A DNA stretch of 64,000 bases from Echinimonas agarilytica. Lineage in GTDB: Bacteria; Pseudomonadota; Gammaproteobacteria; Enterobacterales; Neiellaceae. Of this stretch, positions 27,525 to 36,375 are shown in pieces. Within the stretch, counting starts at the first letter, position 1. The number at the start of each line of letters is the position of its first letter. A program made the position numbers and the translations under genes. Location of the stretch: the NCBI RefSeq assembly GCF_023703465.1, contig NZ_JAMQGP010000003.1, positions 1-64,000 of the forward strand, written 5' to 3'. Under the pieces are notes generated by a model that was not told where the DNA came from, searched no databases, and saw only the letters and a list, made by a program, of their open reading frames with translations.

Positions 27525-28289
27525 TCAAAATTGGTCTTTCCATGCTCTGAGCTGAGTGAAGACCTCAACAGGTGTTTTGCATGGTTGTTGCGCCCATTGC
27601 TCGGCTTGGTGCTGGAGTGTTGGCTCTGCGCTGCGCAAAAATGGATTAATCTGACGTTGCTCTGCAATTGTGGTGGGCAATGTCGGTGTACCTTCTGTCC
27701 TAAGTTGCTGGCAACGAGCCAAGGTACGATTGATATCTGCATTGTCTGGCTCGACGGCGAGGGCAAAGGTCAGATTCGCGAGCGTGTATTCATGAGTGCA
27801 AAAGACTAACGTTTCGGCAGGCAGGGCGCCTAAACGTTCCAGTGATGCTTTCATTTGAGTAGGCGAACCTTCAAATAAGCGTCCGCAGCCTGCATGAAAT
27901 AGAGTGTCACCACAAAATAGGCCGCTTGCACCGTAATACGCAATGTGCCCGAGTGTGTGCCCTGGAATGTGCATGACGTTAAATTCACAAGCTGGCGCAA
28001 TAATCTTAACTTGAGCATTGTCTGTTAAAGCCACATGTCGGTTAGGAATGTTTTCTTCGGCAGGCCCATAAACAGTGATGCCGGAATAATTATCGCAGAG
28101 TGTTTGAATGCCTCCGGTATGATCATGGTGGTGGTGCGTGACCAATATAGTGGTAAGTTGTAGTTGGTGTTGTTCGATGAACGCAATGACCGGAGCCGCA
28201 TCGCCGGGGTCAACCACGATTAAATGGTGATTGTCATGAATTGCCCATATATAGTTATCATTAAACGCGGGAATAGCTGCCACTTGCAT
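27525..28289 (-). CDS. gloB: hydroxyacylglutathione hydrolase (glyoxalase II)
   Basis: Hydrolyses S-D-lactoylglutathione to D-lactate and glutathione, the second step of methylglyoxal detoxification. The metallo-beta-lactamase motif THHHHDHTGG binds the dinuclear metal centre. Further ligands are the His in HIPGHTLGHIAYY and the Asp in FCGDTLFHAGCGR. I take the ATG at 28289 (MQVAAIPAFNDNYIW), which gives 254 residues as in the family. A GTG at 28313 would add eight residues. It is divergent from the YafS-like gene. Confidence 0.93.
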   Translation of the reverse strand: MQVAAIPAFNDNYIWAIHDNHHLIVVDPGDAAPVIAFIEQHQLQLTTILVTHHHHDHTGGIQTLCDNYSGITVYGPAEENIPNRHVALTDNAQVKIIAPACEFNVMHIPGHTLGHIAYYGASGLFCGDTLFHAGCGRLFEGSPTQMKASLERLGALPAETLVFCTHEYTLANLTFALAVEPDNADINRTLARCQQLRTEGTPTLPTTIAEQRQINPFLRSAEPTLQHQAEQWAQQPCKTPVEVFTQLRAWKDQF

Positions 28290-28334
28290 GGTTAAAGTTC
28301 CGAATCGAGTCACTCAAAAGGGTAACGCTATAGT

Positions 28335-29087
28335 ATGAGACCAGCCGTTACAAATAAAGCGCTGCGAGCGCCTTCTGATTGGCAAGCCATGACGCACGGA
28401 GATTTTCTGCAACAACAAATTTCCAGTGCTGTTGAGGAATGGTTGCCGAGGCTTATCGGCTATTACATGCTTACGCTTGGCCCGCTCGCAAAAGGACTGG
28501 ACTTATCTGCAAGTTCTTGTCGGCACCAACTCACGGTGCATGACCAGAAAGATGCCGACTTAATCACCCATCTGCATCAACTGCCTTTTCAAACGGACTC
28601 TGTTGATGCGTGTGTTTTACCTTTGTGTCTCGACTTTTCTTCTGATCCGCATCAAATGCTGCGCGAAGCACATCGTATTGTGATTCCCGATGGTCATTTA
28701 TTAATTGCCGGTTGTAATCCCTTAAGCTTGTTGATGCTTGGTAAGCTCAGCCCAAGCCACCGTAAAGTTGCACCGTGGAATGGACGTTTTTTTACCTCGC
28801 ACCGAATGAAGGATTGGTTGCAATTATTGGGGTGTGAGGTTGTGGCTGAACAAACCACGGGTTACAGCAGCCTAATGGGAAAACACACTCGGCATGAAGG
28901 TTTTCATCAATTTGGTCAAAAGTTTGCGCCTTGGGCAGGCTCAATATATTTGATTTTGGCGAAGAAAAGAGAGGTGCCGTTGACACCCATTCGACCCAGT
29001 TGGCAAACATCACGTCAAATGAAACCTGTGAATGTTCTATCGGGCGCGGGTGTTGCCGGACGAGGATTTCGGCAGCTTCGTCGGTGA
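28335..29087 (+). CDS. YafS-like SAM-methyltransferase-fold protein
   Basis: A 250-residue protein with a Methyltransf_11-type core: LPFQTDSVDACVLPLCLDFSSDPHQMLREAHRIVIPDGHLLIAGCNPLSL. The usual Gly-rich SAM motif I is not evident in the segment before it (GLDLSASSCRHQLTVHD), so activity is uncertain. The position between gloB and rnhA/dnaQ is that of E. coli yafS, an uncharacterised putative methyltransferase. Here a sulfatase gene follows before rnhA. The start ATG at 28335 is tentative; M19 is another option. Confidence 0.8.
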   Translation: MRPAVTNKALRAPSDWQAMTHGDFLQQQISSAVEEWLPRLIGYYMLTLGPLAKGLDLSASSCRHQLTVHDQKDADLITHLHQLPFQTDSVDACVLPLCLDFSSDPHQMLREAHRIVIPDGHLLIAGCNPLSLLMLGKLSPSHRKVAPWNGRFFTSHRMKDWLQLLGCEVVAEQTTGYSSLMGKHTRHEGFHQFGQKFAPWAGSIYLILAKKREVPLTPIRPSWQTSRQMKPVNVLSGAGVAGRGFRQLRR

Positions 29088-29304
29088 GTCTCTGCTCCAT
29101 CTTTATAAGCTAAATTTTTTGCGAGTTATCTCTAGCAAATTCCCCTATAAGCCTTATCAAACTCGCATCAAAGATTATTTATCTTTGTTTCATTTTCCAT
29201 ATTTTGAGCCGTCATTCACGACGAGGCGCGTGATAGTTTGAAACTTCAATGATCGGCCTTCGTCGCAAGGCAACAATGTTGCGATTCGCGCATATGGAAA
29301 AAAC

Positions 29305-30960
29305 TTGAACAGGACTAAATTACTCAACGCGTTATGCTCATTAGCGCTATTGGTTTCACATCAAAGTTTTGGGGCTAAAACGCCCCAAATCGATTCCAAT
29401 TTAGGAGCCAAACCCATGGACGTATTGTTCATCGCGGTGGACGACATGAATGATTGGGTCGAACCCCTCGGAGGTCACTCTCAAGCAATAACTCCGAATA
29501 TTCAAACACTCGCAGACAAAGGAATGTTGTTTACCAATGCGCATGTGTCTTCTCCTGCTTGTCATCCTTCTCGGGTTGCTTTAATGACTGGAGTGCAACC
29601 TGAAAAGTCCGGTGTAAAGCAGAATGTATTTGCGAAGGGGGAGGTGACATGGCGACGTTCTCCGGCTCTTAAAGAAGCCACGACTTTGAGCCAGCACTTT
29701 CGAGACAATGGGTATGAGGCGATTGCTGGAGGTAAGATTTATCATACGCTGCAAGGCAACCCGAGTGATGAGAATGACTACTCGACGTGGGATGCGATTA
29801 TGCCGGGAGATCCAAAAAGTGGATCTCCAATAGCATTTCAGCCACGTGCCAAGAAAAGAAATGTGTCTCGCCAAGACGAAGTAGGCCTTAGTCCAAACGG
29901 CATCATGGCGTGGGCGCCGATGGATGTAGATAGCAAACAAATGGCCGACAATAAGTTGGTGAACTGGGCTATTGATGAACTGAACAAAGAGCGAGATAAA
30001 CCATTGTTCATGGCCGTTGGAATATTTAGGCCGCACCTGCCTTGGGAAGTGCCGAAACAGTTTTTCGACTTGTATCCTATCGATACGGTACAAGTTCCAG
30101 AAGCCGTTCCGAACGAATTGAGTCATACCTATGATCATGGACGGCGTCATTGGCATAAATGGGTGGCCGACAACAATTTATGGCGTTCTGGTGTTCAAGC
30201 CTATTTGGCTAGTATTAGCTTTGCTGACTATGAGGTCGGACGGCTTATGGCTGCACTTGAGGCCAGTGGCAGAGCTGACAATACCATTGTGGTGTTTTGG
30301 TCAGATCACGGTATGCACATTGGTGAAAAAGAAAATTGGGAAAAATTTACTTTATTCGAAGAGTCCACGCGGATCCCCATGATTATTGTTGACCCGCGAG
30401 AAAAGCCCGGACAAACCCATGCTCCATCATCGAGTATCGATCTGTTTCCAACCCTCATTGAGCTGACGGATACGCGCGATAATACTCATCAAACGCTAGA
30501 TGGAGAAAGCCTTGCTGACTTGGTTAGAGGGGGGCACACCGATGTTCAACCTGCCATTAGCTCATTTCAAAAAGTGCATTCTGTGCGTTCACTCCGATAT
30601 CGATACATTTTTGATCAAGTGAACTTAATTGAGACGCTTTATGATCACAACACCGATGCTCAAGAGCGCATTAACATCGCCTATACACCGGCGATGAGAG
30701 ATGTAATGCAACAGCATCGAGATTTACTGACGGCTCAAACAGGAATTGTTCCGCCCAAGGCGTTTAATGTGCCCAAAGGGTTTGAAGTGGATACAAGAGG
30801 AATGATTACGCGTCGCAACTTTAAGCCACTTCATCAAGTGATGTATCGAATTCCCGGTTGGTGGAGCGACGCCAAAAAATCGCAAGCCATCGAAAGGTTG
30901 AAAGCGCAGCAACTGCCTTACGTGCAGGAGATCCAAAAACGAAATCAGGCTATTCACTAG
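29305..30960 (+). CDS. secreted sulfatase, iduronate-2-sulfatase type, inserted in the gloB-rnhA block
   Basis: A 551-residue exported sulfatase. The signal peptide is residues 1 to about 23 (LLVSHQSFGA). Metal ligands D46-D47 lie in IAVDDMND. The formylglycine motif C86-H-P-S-R90 followed by ALMTG is intact. WSDHGMHIGEKENWEK carries the second active-site set. The only usable start is a TTG at 29305, with GGA about 8 bases upstream. It is similar in type to the sulfatases at 8712-11714 but longer, with a basic C-terminal tail. Its place between yafS-like and rnhA is not the usual gene order, so it is probably an acquired gene. Substrate unknown. Confidence 0.9.
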   Translation: MNRTKLLNALCSLALLVSHQSFGAKTPQIDSNLGAKPMDVLFIAVDDMNDWVEPLGGHSQAITPNIQTLADKGMLFTNAHVSSPACHPSRVALMTGVQPEKSGVKQNVFAKGEVTWRRSPALKEATTLSQHFRDNGYEAIAGGKIYHTLQGNPSDENDYSTWDAIMPGDPKSGSPIAFQPRAKKRNVSRQDEVGLSPNGIMAWAPMDVDSKQMADNKLVNWAIDELNKERDKPLFMAVGIFRPHLPWEVPKQFFDLYPIDTVQVPEAVPNELSHTYDHGRRHWHKWVADNNLWRSGVQAYLASISFADYEVGRLMAALEASGRADNTIVVFWSDHGMHIGEKENWEKFTLFEESTRIPMIIVDPREKPGQTHAPSSSIDLFPTLIELTDTRDNTHQTLDGESLADLVRGGHTDVQPAISSFQKVHSVRSLRYRYIFDQVNLIETLYDHNTDAQERINIAYTPAMRDVMQQHRDLLTAQTGIVPPKAFNVPKGFEVDTRGMITRRNFKPLHQVMYRIPGWWSDAKKSQAIERLKAQQLPYVQEIQKRNQAIH

Positions 30961-30969
30961 GGCGATTAA

Positions 30970-30993
30970 GACGAGAGCATTGCTCTCGTCTTT
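30970..30993. terminator. bidirectional terminator between sulfatase and rnhA
   Basis: GACGAGAGC / GCTCTCGTC forms a perfect 9-bp stem with a 3-base loop followed by TTTC. It lies 9 bases after the sulfatase stop and just beyond the convergent rnhA stop. Confidence 0.75.
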
Positions 30994-30997
30994 CACT

Positions 30998-31459
30998 CTA
31001 TGTGGGCTGGTAGCCCTCGTCTTCTGAGGTTGGGCTTTCTGCCGCTGCGCGAGCAAGGTCATCCACACGTTCATTTTCAGTATGGCCAGCATGGCCTTTT
31101 ACCCAACGCCACTCAACTTGATGGCGTTGAACCTCTGAGTCTAGTTGCTTCCATAAGTCGACATTTTTTACTGGCGTTCGGTTTGACGTTTTCCAACCTT
31201 TACGTTTCCAGCCTTCAATCCAGCTTTCGATGCCTTGTTTTACATATTGGCTGTCGGTTGTAATCACCACTTGGCAGGGTTGTTTCAGGGCTTTTAACGC
31301 CACAATGGTGGCAAGCATTTCCATGCGGTTATTGGTGGTTAGCGTGAATCCTGCGCTCAATTCTTTTTCATGCCCGCCGTAGCGCATCAACACGCCATAA
31401 CCGCCGGGGCCTGGATTGCCTAAACATGAACCATCAGTGTAGATCTCGACCTGTTTCAT
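30998..31459 (-). CDS. rnhA: ribonuclease HI
   Basis: Removes RNA from RNA-DNA hybrids. The 153 residues are close to E. coli RNase HI (155). Catalytic residues D9 (IYTDGS), E47 (NNRMEM), D69 (TTDSQYV) and the C-terminal Asp in ENERVDDLA are all present, as is the basic protrusion [15 protein letters not shown]. The ATG at 31459 fits the family start [11 protein letters not shown]; a GTG six bases upstream is possible. It is divergent from dnaQ, as in E. coli. Confidence 0.96.
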   Translation of the reverse strand: MKQVEIYTDGSCLGNPGPGGYGVLMRYGGHEKELSAGFTLTTNNRMEMLATIVALKALKQPCQVVITTDSQYVKQGIESWIEGWKRKGWKTSNRTPVKNVDLWKQLDSEVQRHQVEWRWVKGHAGHTENERVDDLARAAAESPTSEDEGYQPT

Positions 31460-31543
31460 TCTCACCCGTTATTAGTTGGTGTAACATTCACAAAAGTAAT
31501 TACTAATTCGACTGGCTGACATGATAGCAGCCCAGAGGAACGC

Positions 31544-32302
31544 ATGCAGCAAAGCCAAACTCGTCAAATCGTTCTCGATACGGAAACCACTGGTATGAAT
31601 ATGGCCGGTGGGCCGCCTCATATTGGCCACCGCATTATTGAGATAGGGTGCGTTGAACTGATTAATCGAAAACTGACCGGCAATCATTACCACGTTTACA
31701 TCAATCCCGATCAAATGATTGATCCGGATGCGATTCGCGTTCACGGAATTACCGACGAACAAGTTCGAGATTGTCCGCGGTTTGCCGATATCGCCCAAGA
31801 ATTTGCTGATTTTATTCGTGGGGCCGAAATCATTGCCCATAACGCGTCGTTCGATGTGGGCTTCATGGATCATGAGTTTGCCATGCTTCGTTCCAATGCA
31901 GAGATGACGACTGATATCTGCTCCGTGACGGATTCACTAAAGATTGCGAAAGACATGTATCCGGGACAGAAAAATAACCTCGACGCTTTATGTCGCCGTT
32001 TAGGTATTGATAACTCTCACCGCCAATTGCACGGTGCATTACTTGATGCCGAAATTCTCGCCGACGTTTATTTGTTGATGACCGGTGGGCAAACTGATTT
32101 ACAACTGGTGAATGAGGGCGCACAAAATAGCAGCTCAGGCCTTGAGATCAGACGGGTAAAATTTGCTGCAGACGCGCTATCTGTGATCCATGCGACACCT
32201 GAAGAACTCGAAAGTCATCAAGAATCTATGGCGCGTGTCGAAAAGAAATCAGGGGCATTGCCCATCTGGCAAACACTTGGAGTATCTTCATCAAATGAGT
32301 AA
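31544..32302 (+). CDS. dnaQ: DNA polymerase III epsilon subunit (3'-5' proofreading exonuclease)
   Basis: Proofreading subunit of the replicative polymerase core. Exo I is D12-T-E14-TTG. Exo II is HNASFDVGFMDHEF. Exo III-epsilon is HGALLDAEILADVY, which completes the DEDDh set. The 252 residues are slightly longer than E. coli epsilon (243), the C-terminal tail being the alpha-binding segment. The stop overlaps the next gene's start by 8 bp, so the TIGR03503 gene is translationally coupled. The divergent rnhA/dnaQ arrangement matches E. coli. Confidence 0.96.
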   Translation: MQQSQTRQIVLDTETTGMNMAGGPPHIGHRIIEIGCVELINRKLTGNHYHVYINPDQMIDPDAIRVHGITDEQVRDCPRFADIAQEFADFIRGAEIIAHNASFDVGFMDHEFAMLRSNAEMTTDICSVTDSLKIAKDMYPGQKNNLDALCRRLGIDNSHRQLHGALLDAEILADVYLLMTGGQTDLQLVNEGAQNSSSGLEIRRVKFAADALSVIHATPEELESHQESMARVEKKSGALPIWQTLGVSSSNE

Positions 32303-33629
32303 TCACTGGTTTTTGGGATTTGTACTCGCGCTCACCACGCTCGTTGCGCCGCTGAGTACTGCACAGGATGAGTCAGTGACTCGCAGTGCATACAAGTTAC
32401 TCGACAATCGCTTTCGTCTCGACCATGGCATCGACGAAGTCAGTTTAGTGGTTTATCGCAAGCCTGGATCGGGGCCTGTTTTATTTGTACGTCCCGATGG
32501 CAGCAAGCTTTATGCGCACTCCACGCCAGAGAATGTGAAATGGTATGACGAGCAAGAATTTGATCTTATTACTATTACCAAGCCAATGCCCGGGCCATGG
32601 CAGATCGTAGGCACCTTGGACCCGCGGAATAGCATCGAGATCTTGAGCGATATCCAGCTCACAATGGACGAAGCACCCCGTTCAATTTATCAATTTGAAC
32701 GACTTAAAGTGACTGCCGAATTACGGAATTACGGTACGCGTATTACCAATGAGGCGTTTTACAAAAGCACGTCATTGGAAATGTTTTTATTGCGGCGAGG
32801 AATTGCAACATCAGACGACGAACTCACCACGACGACAAAGATTGGTCAGTTTTATGATAACGGCACGCTGTTAGATGAATACCCAAGGGACGGTGTTTAC
32901 ACCGGCGAGTTGGACTTCCGTGCTGATCCTGGTCGCTATCAACTTTTCTCTCGGGTAAAAAACAAAACCTTCTCACGTACCTTTGTACAAGATGTTGAGC
33001 TGAAGAAAATCCCCATTCAGGCGAAGGTTATTCGGGTGAGTGAGAGCGCTAAACGCATTCATTACAGTATTAATCCGATTGAAGTGCAGCTTGAAACAGT
33101 GGCCATTAATTTAATGATCGAAGGCCCTAATGACTTTCAATATCCATTCAGCATGGTTGCGCCTGAAAAAGCACAAATGGATGTTGAGTTGGATTTTATT
33201 GATCGCACCGGAGACTACCGGATCGGTGGTTGGATGTTCGCAACGACCTCGGACGGTCGCGAAGTTGCATTGGAGATCCCCAAAGAACGTTTCAGCGTGA
33301 TTATCGACTCTCAACAAGAAGTGGCAGTGCCAGAGTTGTCTACCGGACGAGTTGTTGCATCAGACTCGGGGGCAGAAACAGCTTTGCCAGAAATCACAGA
33401 ACCGATGATGCAACCGCCTATAGATGTCGTTGAGCCGCCGAAAGAGGAAGAGTCGGGGAGTTTACTTTGGTTGTGGATCACCATTTCAATGGGGGTTGTT
33501 TTAGCCATCATTGGTGGCGTTGTATTTATTTTGCTGAGAAAGCGCAAAAAATCATCAGAAAACGGTGAAGATTCAGACAATGACGCAGAGGCAGGCGGAA
33601 TTGACTTAAATAGGCCTGAAGACAGGTAA
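32295..33629 (+). CDS. TIGR03503 family membrane-anchored periplasmic protein
   Basis: A 444-residue protein of a gammaproteobacterial family of unknown function. It has a signal peptide (about 1-23, ending LSTAQ), the family hallmark region LLDNRFRLDHGIDEVSLVVYRKPGSGPVLFVRPDGSKLYAHSTPENVKWYDEQEFDLITITKPMPGPWQIVG, then beta-rich domains. A TM helix near 402-425 (LLWLWITISMGVVLAIIGGVVFILL) and a short charged cytoplasmic tail end the protein. The start ATG at 32295 overlaps dnaQ by 8 bp; a longer frame from 32190 lies inside dnaQ and is not family-like. Confidence 0.85.
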   Translation: MSNHWFLGFVLALTTLVAPLSTAQDESVTRSAYKLLDNRFRLDHGIDEVSLVVYRKPGSGPVLFVRPDGSKLYAHSTPENVKWYDEQEFDLITITKPMPGPWQIVGTLDPRNSIEILSDIQLTMDEAPRSIYQFERLKVTAELRNYGTRITNEAFYKSTSLEMFLLRRGIATSDDELTTTTKIGQFYDNGTLLDEYPRDGVYTGELDFRADPGRYQLFSRVKNKTFSRTFVQDVELKKIPIQAKVIRVSESAKRIHYSINPIEVQLETVAINLMIEGPNDFQYPFSMVAPEKAQMDVELDFIDRTGDYRIGGWMFATTSDGREVALEIPKERFSVIIDSQQEVAVPELSTGRVVASDSGAETALPEITEPMMQPPIDVVEPPKEEESGSLLWLWITISMGVVLAIIGGVVFILLRKRKKSSENGEDSDNDAEAGGIDLNRPEDR

Positions 33630-33637
33630 AAAATTGG

Positions 33638-33666
33638 TTGACTCACTTTTGGGTAATCCGTATTAT
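33638..33666 (+). promoter_or_regulatory. sigma-70 promoter of the tRNA-Asp cluster
   Basis: -35 TTGACT (33638-33643) and -10 TATTAT (33661-33666) are separated by 17 bp. A GC-rich discriminator (CCGCCCGC) follows, typical of stable RNA promoters under stringent control. Confidence 0.85.
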
Positions 33667-33726
33667 TCCGCCCGCACTGACGACAGCAGTAACACAAAAT
33701 TCATGTTACTCAGTTAGTGATGGTGC

Positions 33727-33803
33727 GGAGTGGTAGTTCAGTTGGTTAGAATACCGGCCTGTCACGCCGGGGGTCGCGGGTTCGAGTCCCGTCCACTCCG
33801 CCA
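33727..33803 (+). tRNA. tRNA-Asp (GTC), copy 1
   Basis: 77 bases with encoded CCA. The anticodon loop CTGTCAC contains GTC, and GGTTCGAGTCC is the T-arm. The sequence is nearly that of E. coli tRNA-Asp. It is first of four identical copies downstream of dnaQ; E. coli has aspV after dnaQ. Confidence 0.98.
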
Positions 33804-33900
33804 TTATTTTAAGAAATTTGCCTTGGCGAGTTTCTCGTGTTTTAAAGCATCGCATAACTTTAAAACACACAGCATGAGTGCTGACAACAGGTTTAAGTGC

Positions 33901-33977
33901 GGAGTGGTAGTTCAGTTGGTTAGAATACCGGCCTGTCACGCCGGGGGTCGCGGGTTCGAGTCCCGTCCACTCCGCCA
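33901..33977 (+). tRNA. tRNA-Asp (GTC), copy 2
   Basis: Identical in sequence to copy 1, with GTC anticodon and encoded CCA. Preceded by the spacer end TTTAAGTGC, which recurs before copy 4. Confidence 0.98.
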
Positions 33978-34009
33978 TTTATTAAACCTACGCAACGAGT
34001 TTCAAGTGC

Positions 34010-34086
34010 GGAGTGGTAGTTCAGTTGGTTAGAATACCGGCCTGTCACGCCGGGGGTCGCGGGTTCGAGTCCCGTCCACTCCGCCA
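34010..34086 (+). tRNA. tRNA-Asp (GTC), copy 3
   Basis: Identical in sequence to copy 1. The 32-base spacer from copy 2 is the shortest in the cluster. Confidence 0.98.
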
Positions 34087-34133
34087 TCTTGACTCTTGCA
34101 TCCTCAGCTCATCATCAAAACCAGTTTAAGTGC

Positions 34134-34210
34134 GGAGTGGTAGTTCAGTTGGTTAGAATACCGGCCTGTCACGCCGGGGGTCGCGGGTTCGAGTCCCGTC
34201 CACTCCGCCA
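34134..34210 (+). tRNA. tRNA-Asp (GTC), copy 4
   Basis: Identical in sequence to copy 1 and last of the cluster. A terminator begins 12 bases later. Confidence 0.98.
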
Positions 34211-34222
34211 TTTATCAGTACC

Positions 34223-34248
34223 AAAAAGAGACCTTCGGGTCTCTTTTT
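34223..34248 (+). terminator. tRNA cluster terminator
   Basis: AAAAAGAGACC / GGTCTCTTTTT is a perfect 11-bp stem with a TTCG tetraloop, the right arm ending in five T. A classic intrinsic terminator. Confidence 0.92.
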
Positions 34249-34437
34249 GCGTTTCAGGGTTTTTCTCCAAATTTAAATCTATCGATTTATAACAGTATGT
34301 GGCACTTCTCACCTTTTATTTTGCGTTGAGCGACTCAGCTCACTGTTTGCTTAAAATGTGTTTACCTCAGAGCCAAGACTATTTAACATTGTAATGGTCA
34401 TTATGACTATATAATTGAGTTTAGCTGTGAGGTCTCA

Positions 34438-35340
34438 ATGCAACATACAAGTACGAATGGATTACGTAAATTTTCGGTGGTGACGGTACGCGCTAAACAA
34501 GTGTTGCTGTTGTTAGTGTCATTTTGGCTATGTTGGGCTCCTCAGGTTGCTCATGCTGCAATGAAAGTGCGGTATTACGAACCCATGAATGAGAAAGACG
34601 AATACCCAATCGATCTTTTAAAGTTCATATTGGACAGTGCGGACGCAGACTATGAACTTGAGCCTGTTCCTACAGCAGACATGACGGAAATTCGTCAAAT
34701 TGCCGATGTGAATGCAGGGCATGTGTCATTTGTTCCGCTGGCAGCTAACAAACGAGCAAACGACGCGCTGGCACCCGTTCCATATCCTATTTTTAGAGGG
34801 CTGTTGGGGCATCGAGTGCTCCTTATCCGCGAGCATGAACAATCTCGATTTGATCAAATTGACAGTATTTCGGAACTGCAGCAACTCAAAGGTGGGCAGG
34901 GCCGGTTCTGGCCAGACACACAAGTGCTATTGAGCGCTGGGTTAGATATTGAAACTCCGGTGAAATACGAAGGTTTATTTCATATGCTCGAAGGCGGGCG
35001 CTTTGATTTTTTTCCGCGAGGCTTGCAAGAACCGGTATCAGAGCTCAATGCCAGACCAGAGCTTGAATTATCGATTGAAGAAAGTTTGTTGATGGTTTAT
35101 CCAATGCCCATGTTCTTCTATGCTTCCAAGGGTAACCAAGAGTTTGTGAAAACTCTGAGCCAAGGTTTTGAAAATGCTACGAAGGACGGCAGTTTTGAAA
35201 AGTGGTTTGTAAAACACCCATTGATTGCAGAGACTTTGTCTAAAATCGACTTGAAGGGCCGCACCATATTGCGATTAGAAAACCCTCATTTACCGACTTT
35301 AGTTCCGGTTGAACGCGAAGAGCTATGGCTTAAGTTGTAA
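34438..35340 (+). CDS. periplasmic solute-binding-like protein
   Basis: A 300-residue exported protein. The signal peptide is about residues 1-41 (hydrophobic VLLLLVSFWLCWAPQVAHA). The mature part (MKVRYYEPMNEKDEYPIDLLKFIL..., FPRGLQEPVSEL, FFYASKGNQEFVKTLSQGFENATKDGSFEKWF) resembles the type 3 extracellular solute-binding fold of amino acid ABC transporters. No permease or ATPase gene is adjacent, so it may be an orphan binding or sensory protein. The ligand is not predictable. It has its own upstream region after the tRNA terminator. Confidence 0.75.
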   Translation: MQHTSTNGLRKFSVVTVRAKQVLLLLVSFWLCWAPQVAHAAMKVRYYEPMNEKDEYPIDLLKFILDSADADYELEPVPTADMTEIRQIADVNAGHVSFVPLAANKRANDALAPVPYPIFRGLLGHRVLLIREHEQSRFDQIDSISELQQLKGGQGRFWPDTQVLLSAGLDIETPVKYEGLFHMLEGGRFDFFPRGLQEPVSELNARPELELSIEESLLMVYPMPMFFYASKGNQEFVKTLSQGFENATKDGSFEKWFVKHPLIAETLSKIDLKGRTILRLENPHLPTLVPVEREELWLKL

Positions 35341-35762
35341 CTCCCCACACACAGCAAGAGTGGGGCGAAAACTAATTTCCCCCTACTCGTAATTTTTGTT
35401 ACTCGCTTGTAAAATTTTCTAAAAATTAAGGGCTGTCCTTTGGGTCAGCGCGTTTTTGATATTCATAAGTTTTAGGTCATTTCCATTGTTAACGTTATTT
35501 TTGTAAAAATTGACTATTTCTGTCTATTAAATTGTCCAAGCCGACATTGTCTACCGAACGAGTTCTTCACTCAAAACTAGGAGGAGCCTTTCGAGCCATG
35601 TTGAGTTATCGTTCGGAGCGTCTTTCAACTGACAAAACAATTCGCCCATCCCCGAGTAAAAGCGCCATAGAGCAATTCGTGTAGTTATTAATTTTGAAGC
35701 CAAAACGTTGTCACGTTATTCAACAAAGAAACTCATATATAATCTTTTTTGTTCAACATTTT
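35341..35762. other. 422-bp intergenic region with a nested inverted repeat
   Basis: A CCCCAC/GTGGGG hairpin at about 35343-35366 may end the preceding transcript, but it has no T-run. Further on, arms CCGAACGA (35554-35561) / TCGTTCGG (35609-35616) enclose a second pair ACTCAA (35569-35574) / TTGAGT (35601-35606). The loop holds an AGGAGG Shine-Dalgarno sequence and an ATG that opens a 28-codon ORF. Confidence 0.55.
35598..35684 (+). CDS. possible 28-codon small ORF
   Basis: Reads MLSYRSERLSTDKTIRPSPS... and ends at TAG. AGGAGG lies 13 bases upstream of the ATG, slightly far but perfect in sequence, and both sit in the loop of a nested inverted repeat. It could be a leader peptide for the DUF192 gene 78 bp downstream or a chance frame. 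Codon content is unremarkable and no homolog comes to mind. Confidence 0.3.
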   Translation: MLSYRSERLSTDKTIRPSPSKSAIEQFV

Positions 35763-36287
35763 ATGGAGAAAACCGTGCCCTATAGAAACACCAAAGGCTT
35801 TATTTGGTTTGGGTTCTATTCAGTCGTTGTGTGGTTATGTTCTAGCCTGTGGACGGCTCAGGCCGTGCCACACATGATAGCGCCTGTTGTGGAAATGACC
35901 ATTTCAAACCAAATATTCAAGATGGAAGTGGCACACACACCAACGCTTCGTTTTGATGGCTTGTCGAGGCGCAGCGCAATACCTCCTCACACAGGTATGC
36001 TTTTCACATATCCTGATATCCGAGTTAGGCGTTATGTGATGCGACATTGTTGGGTGCCCATTGATGTGGTGTTTTTAGATTCACAGGGCACCATCATTGC
36101 TCTGCACTCAATGCCCGTGGAAGACCCCGATGGTGTGGTCCCTGAAAATAAGTTAACACGATATTCTTCAGGTAAGCCGGCGCAATATGCATTGGAATTT
36201 GCTCAAGGCAGCATCAACATGTTGGAACTTAAGCAGGGGCAAAGAATAACTGTGCCTTCATCAGCTATATTACCGGTTGCACAATAG
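35763..36287 (+). CDS. DUF192 family exported protein
   Basis: A protein of about 174 residues. After an N-terminal hydrophobic segment (FIWFGFYSVVVWLCSSLWTAQAVP, likely a signal peptide) comes the DUF192 domain: RFDGLSRRSAIPPHTGMLFTYPDIRVRRYVMRHCWVPIDVVFLDSQGTIIALHSMPVED...YALEFAQGSINMLELKQGQRITV. DUF192 proteins are small beta-barrel-like proteins of unknown role. I chose the ATG at 35763 (TTATGGAG context); a frame from 35694 adds 23 residues before the hydrophobic segment. Confidence 0.82.
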   Translation: MEKTVPYRNTKGFIWFGFYSVVVWLCSSLWTAQAVPHMIAPVVEMTISNQIFKMEVAHTPTLRFDGLSRRSAIPPHTGMLFTYPDIRVRRYVMRHCWVPIDVVFLDSQGTIIALHSMPVEDPDGVVPENKLTRYSSGKPAQYALEFAQGSINMLELKQGQRITVPSSAILPVAQ

Positions 36288-36375
36288 TGACGACTGATGG
36301 CTAAAACAGCTACATTGCAGCATGCAATATCGAGCGGAAACGACAAATTTTAAATACAACTTAGGTGGACGATTC

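Noticed and set aside
33727-34210. Regularly spaced identical repeats resembling a CRISPR array, and ORFs reading VVQLVRIPACHAGGRGFESRPLRH
   Set aside because: The repeats are complete tRNA-Asp genes with encoded CCA. The peptide is the well-known false translation of a tRNA.
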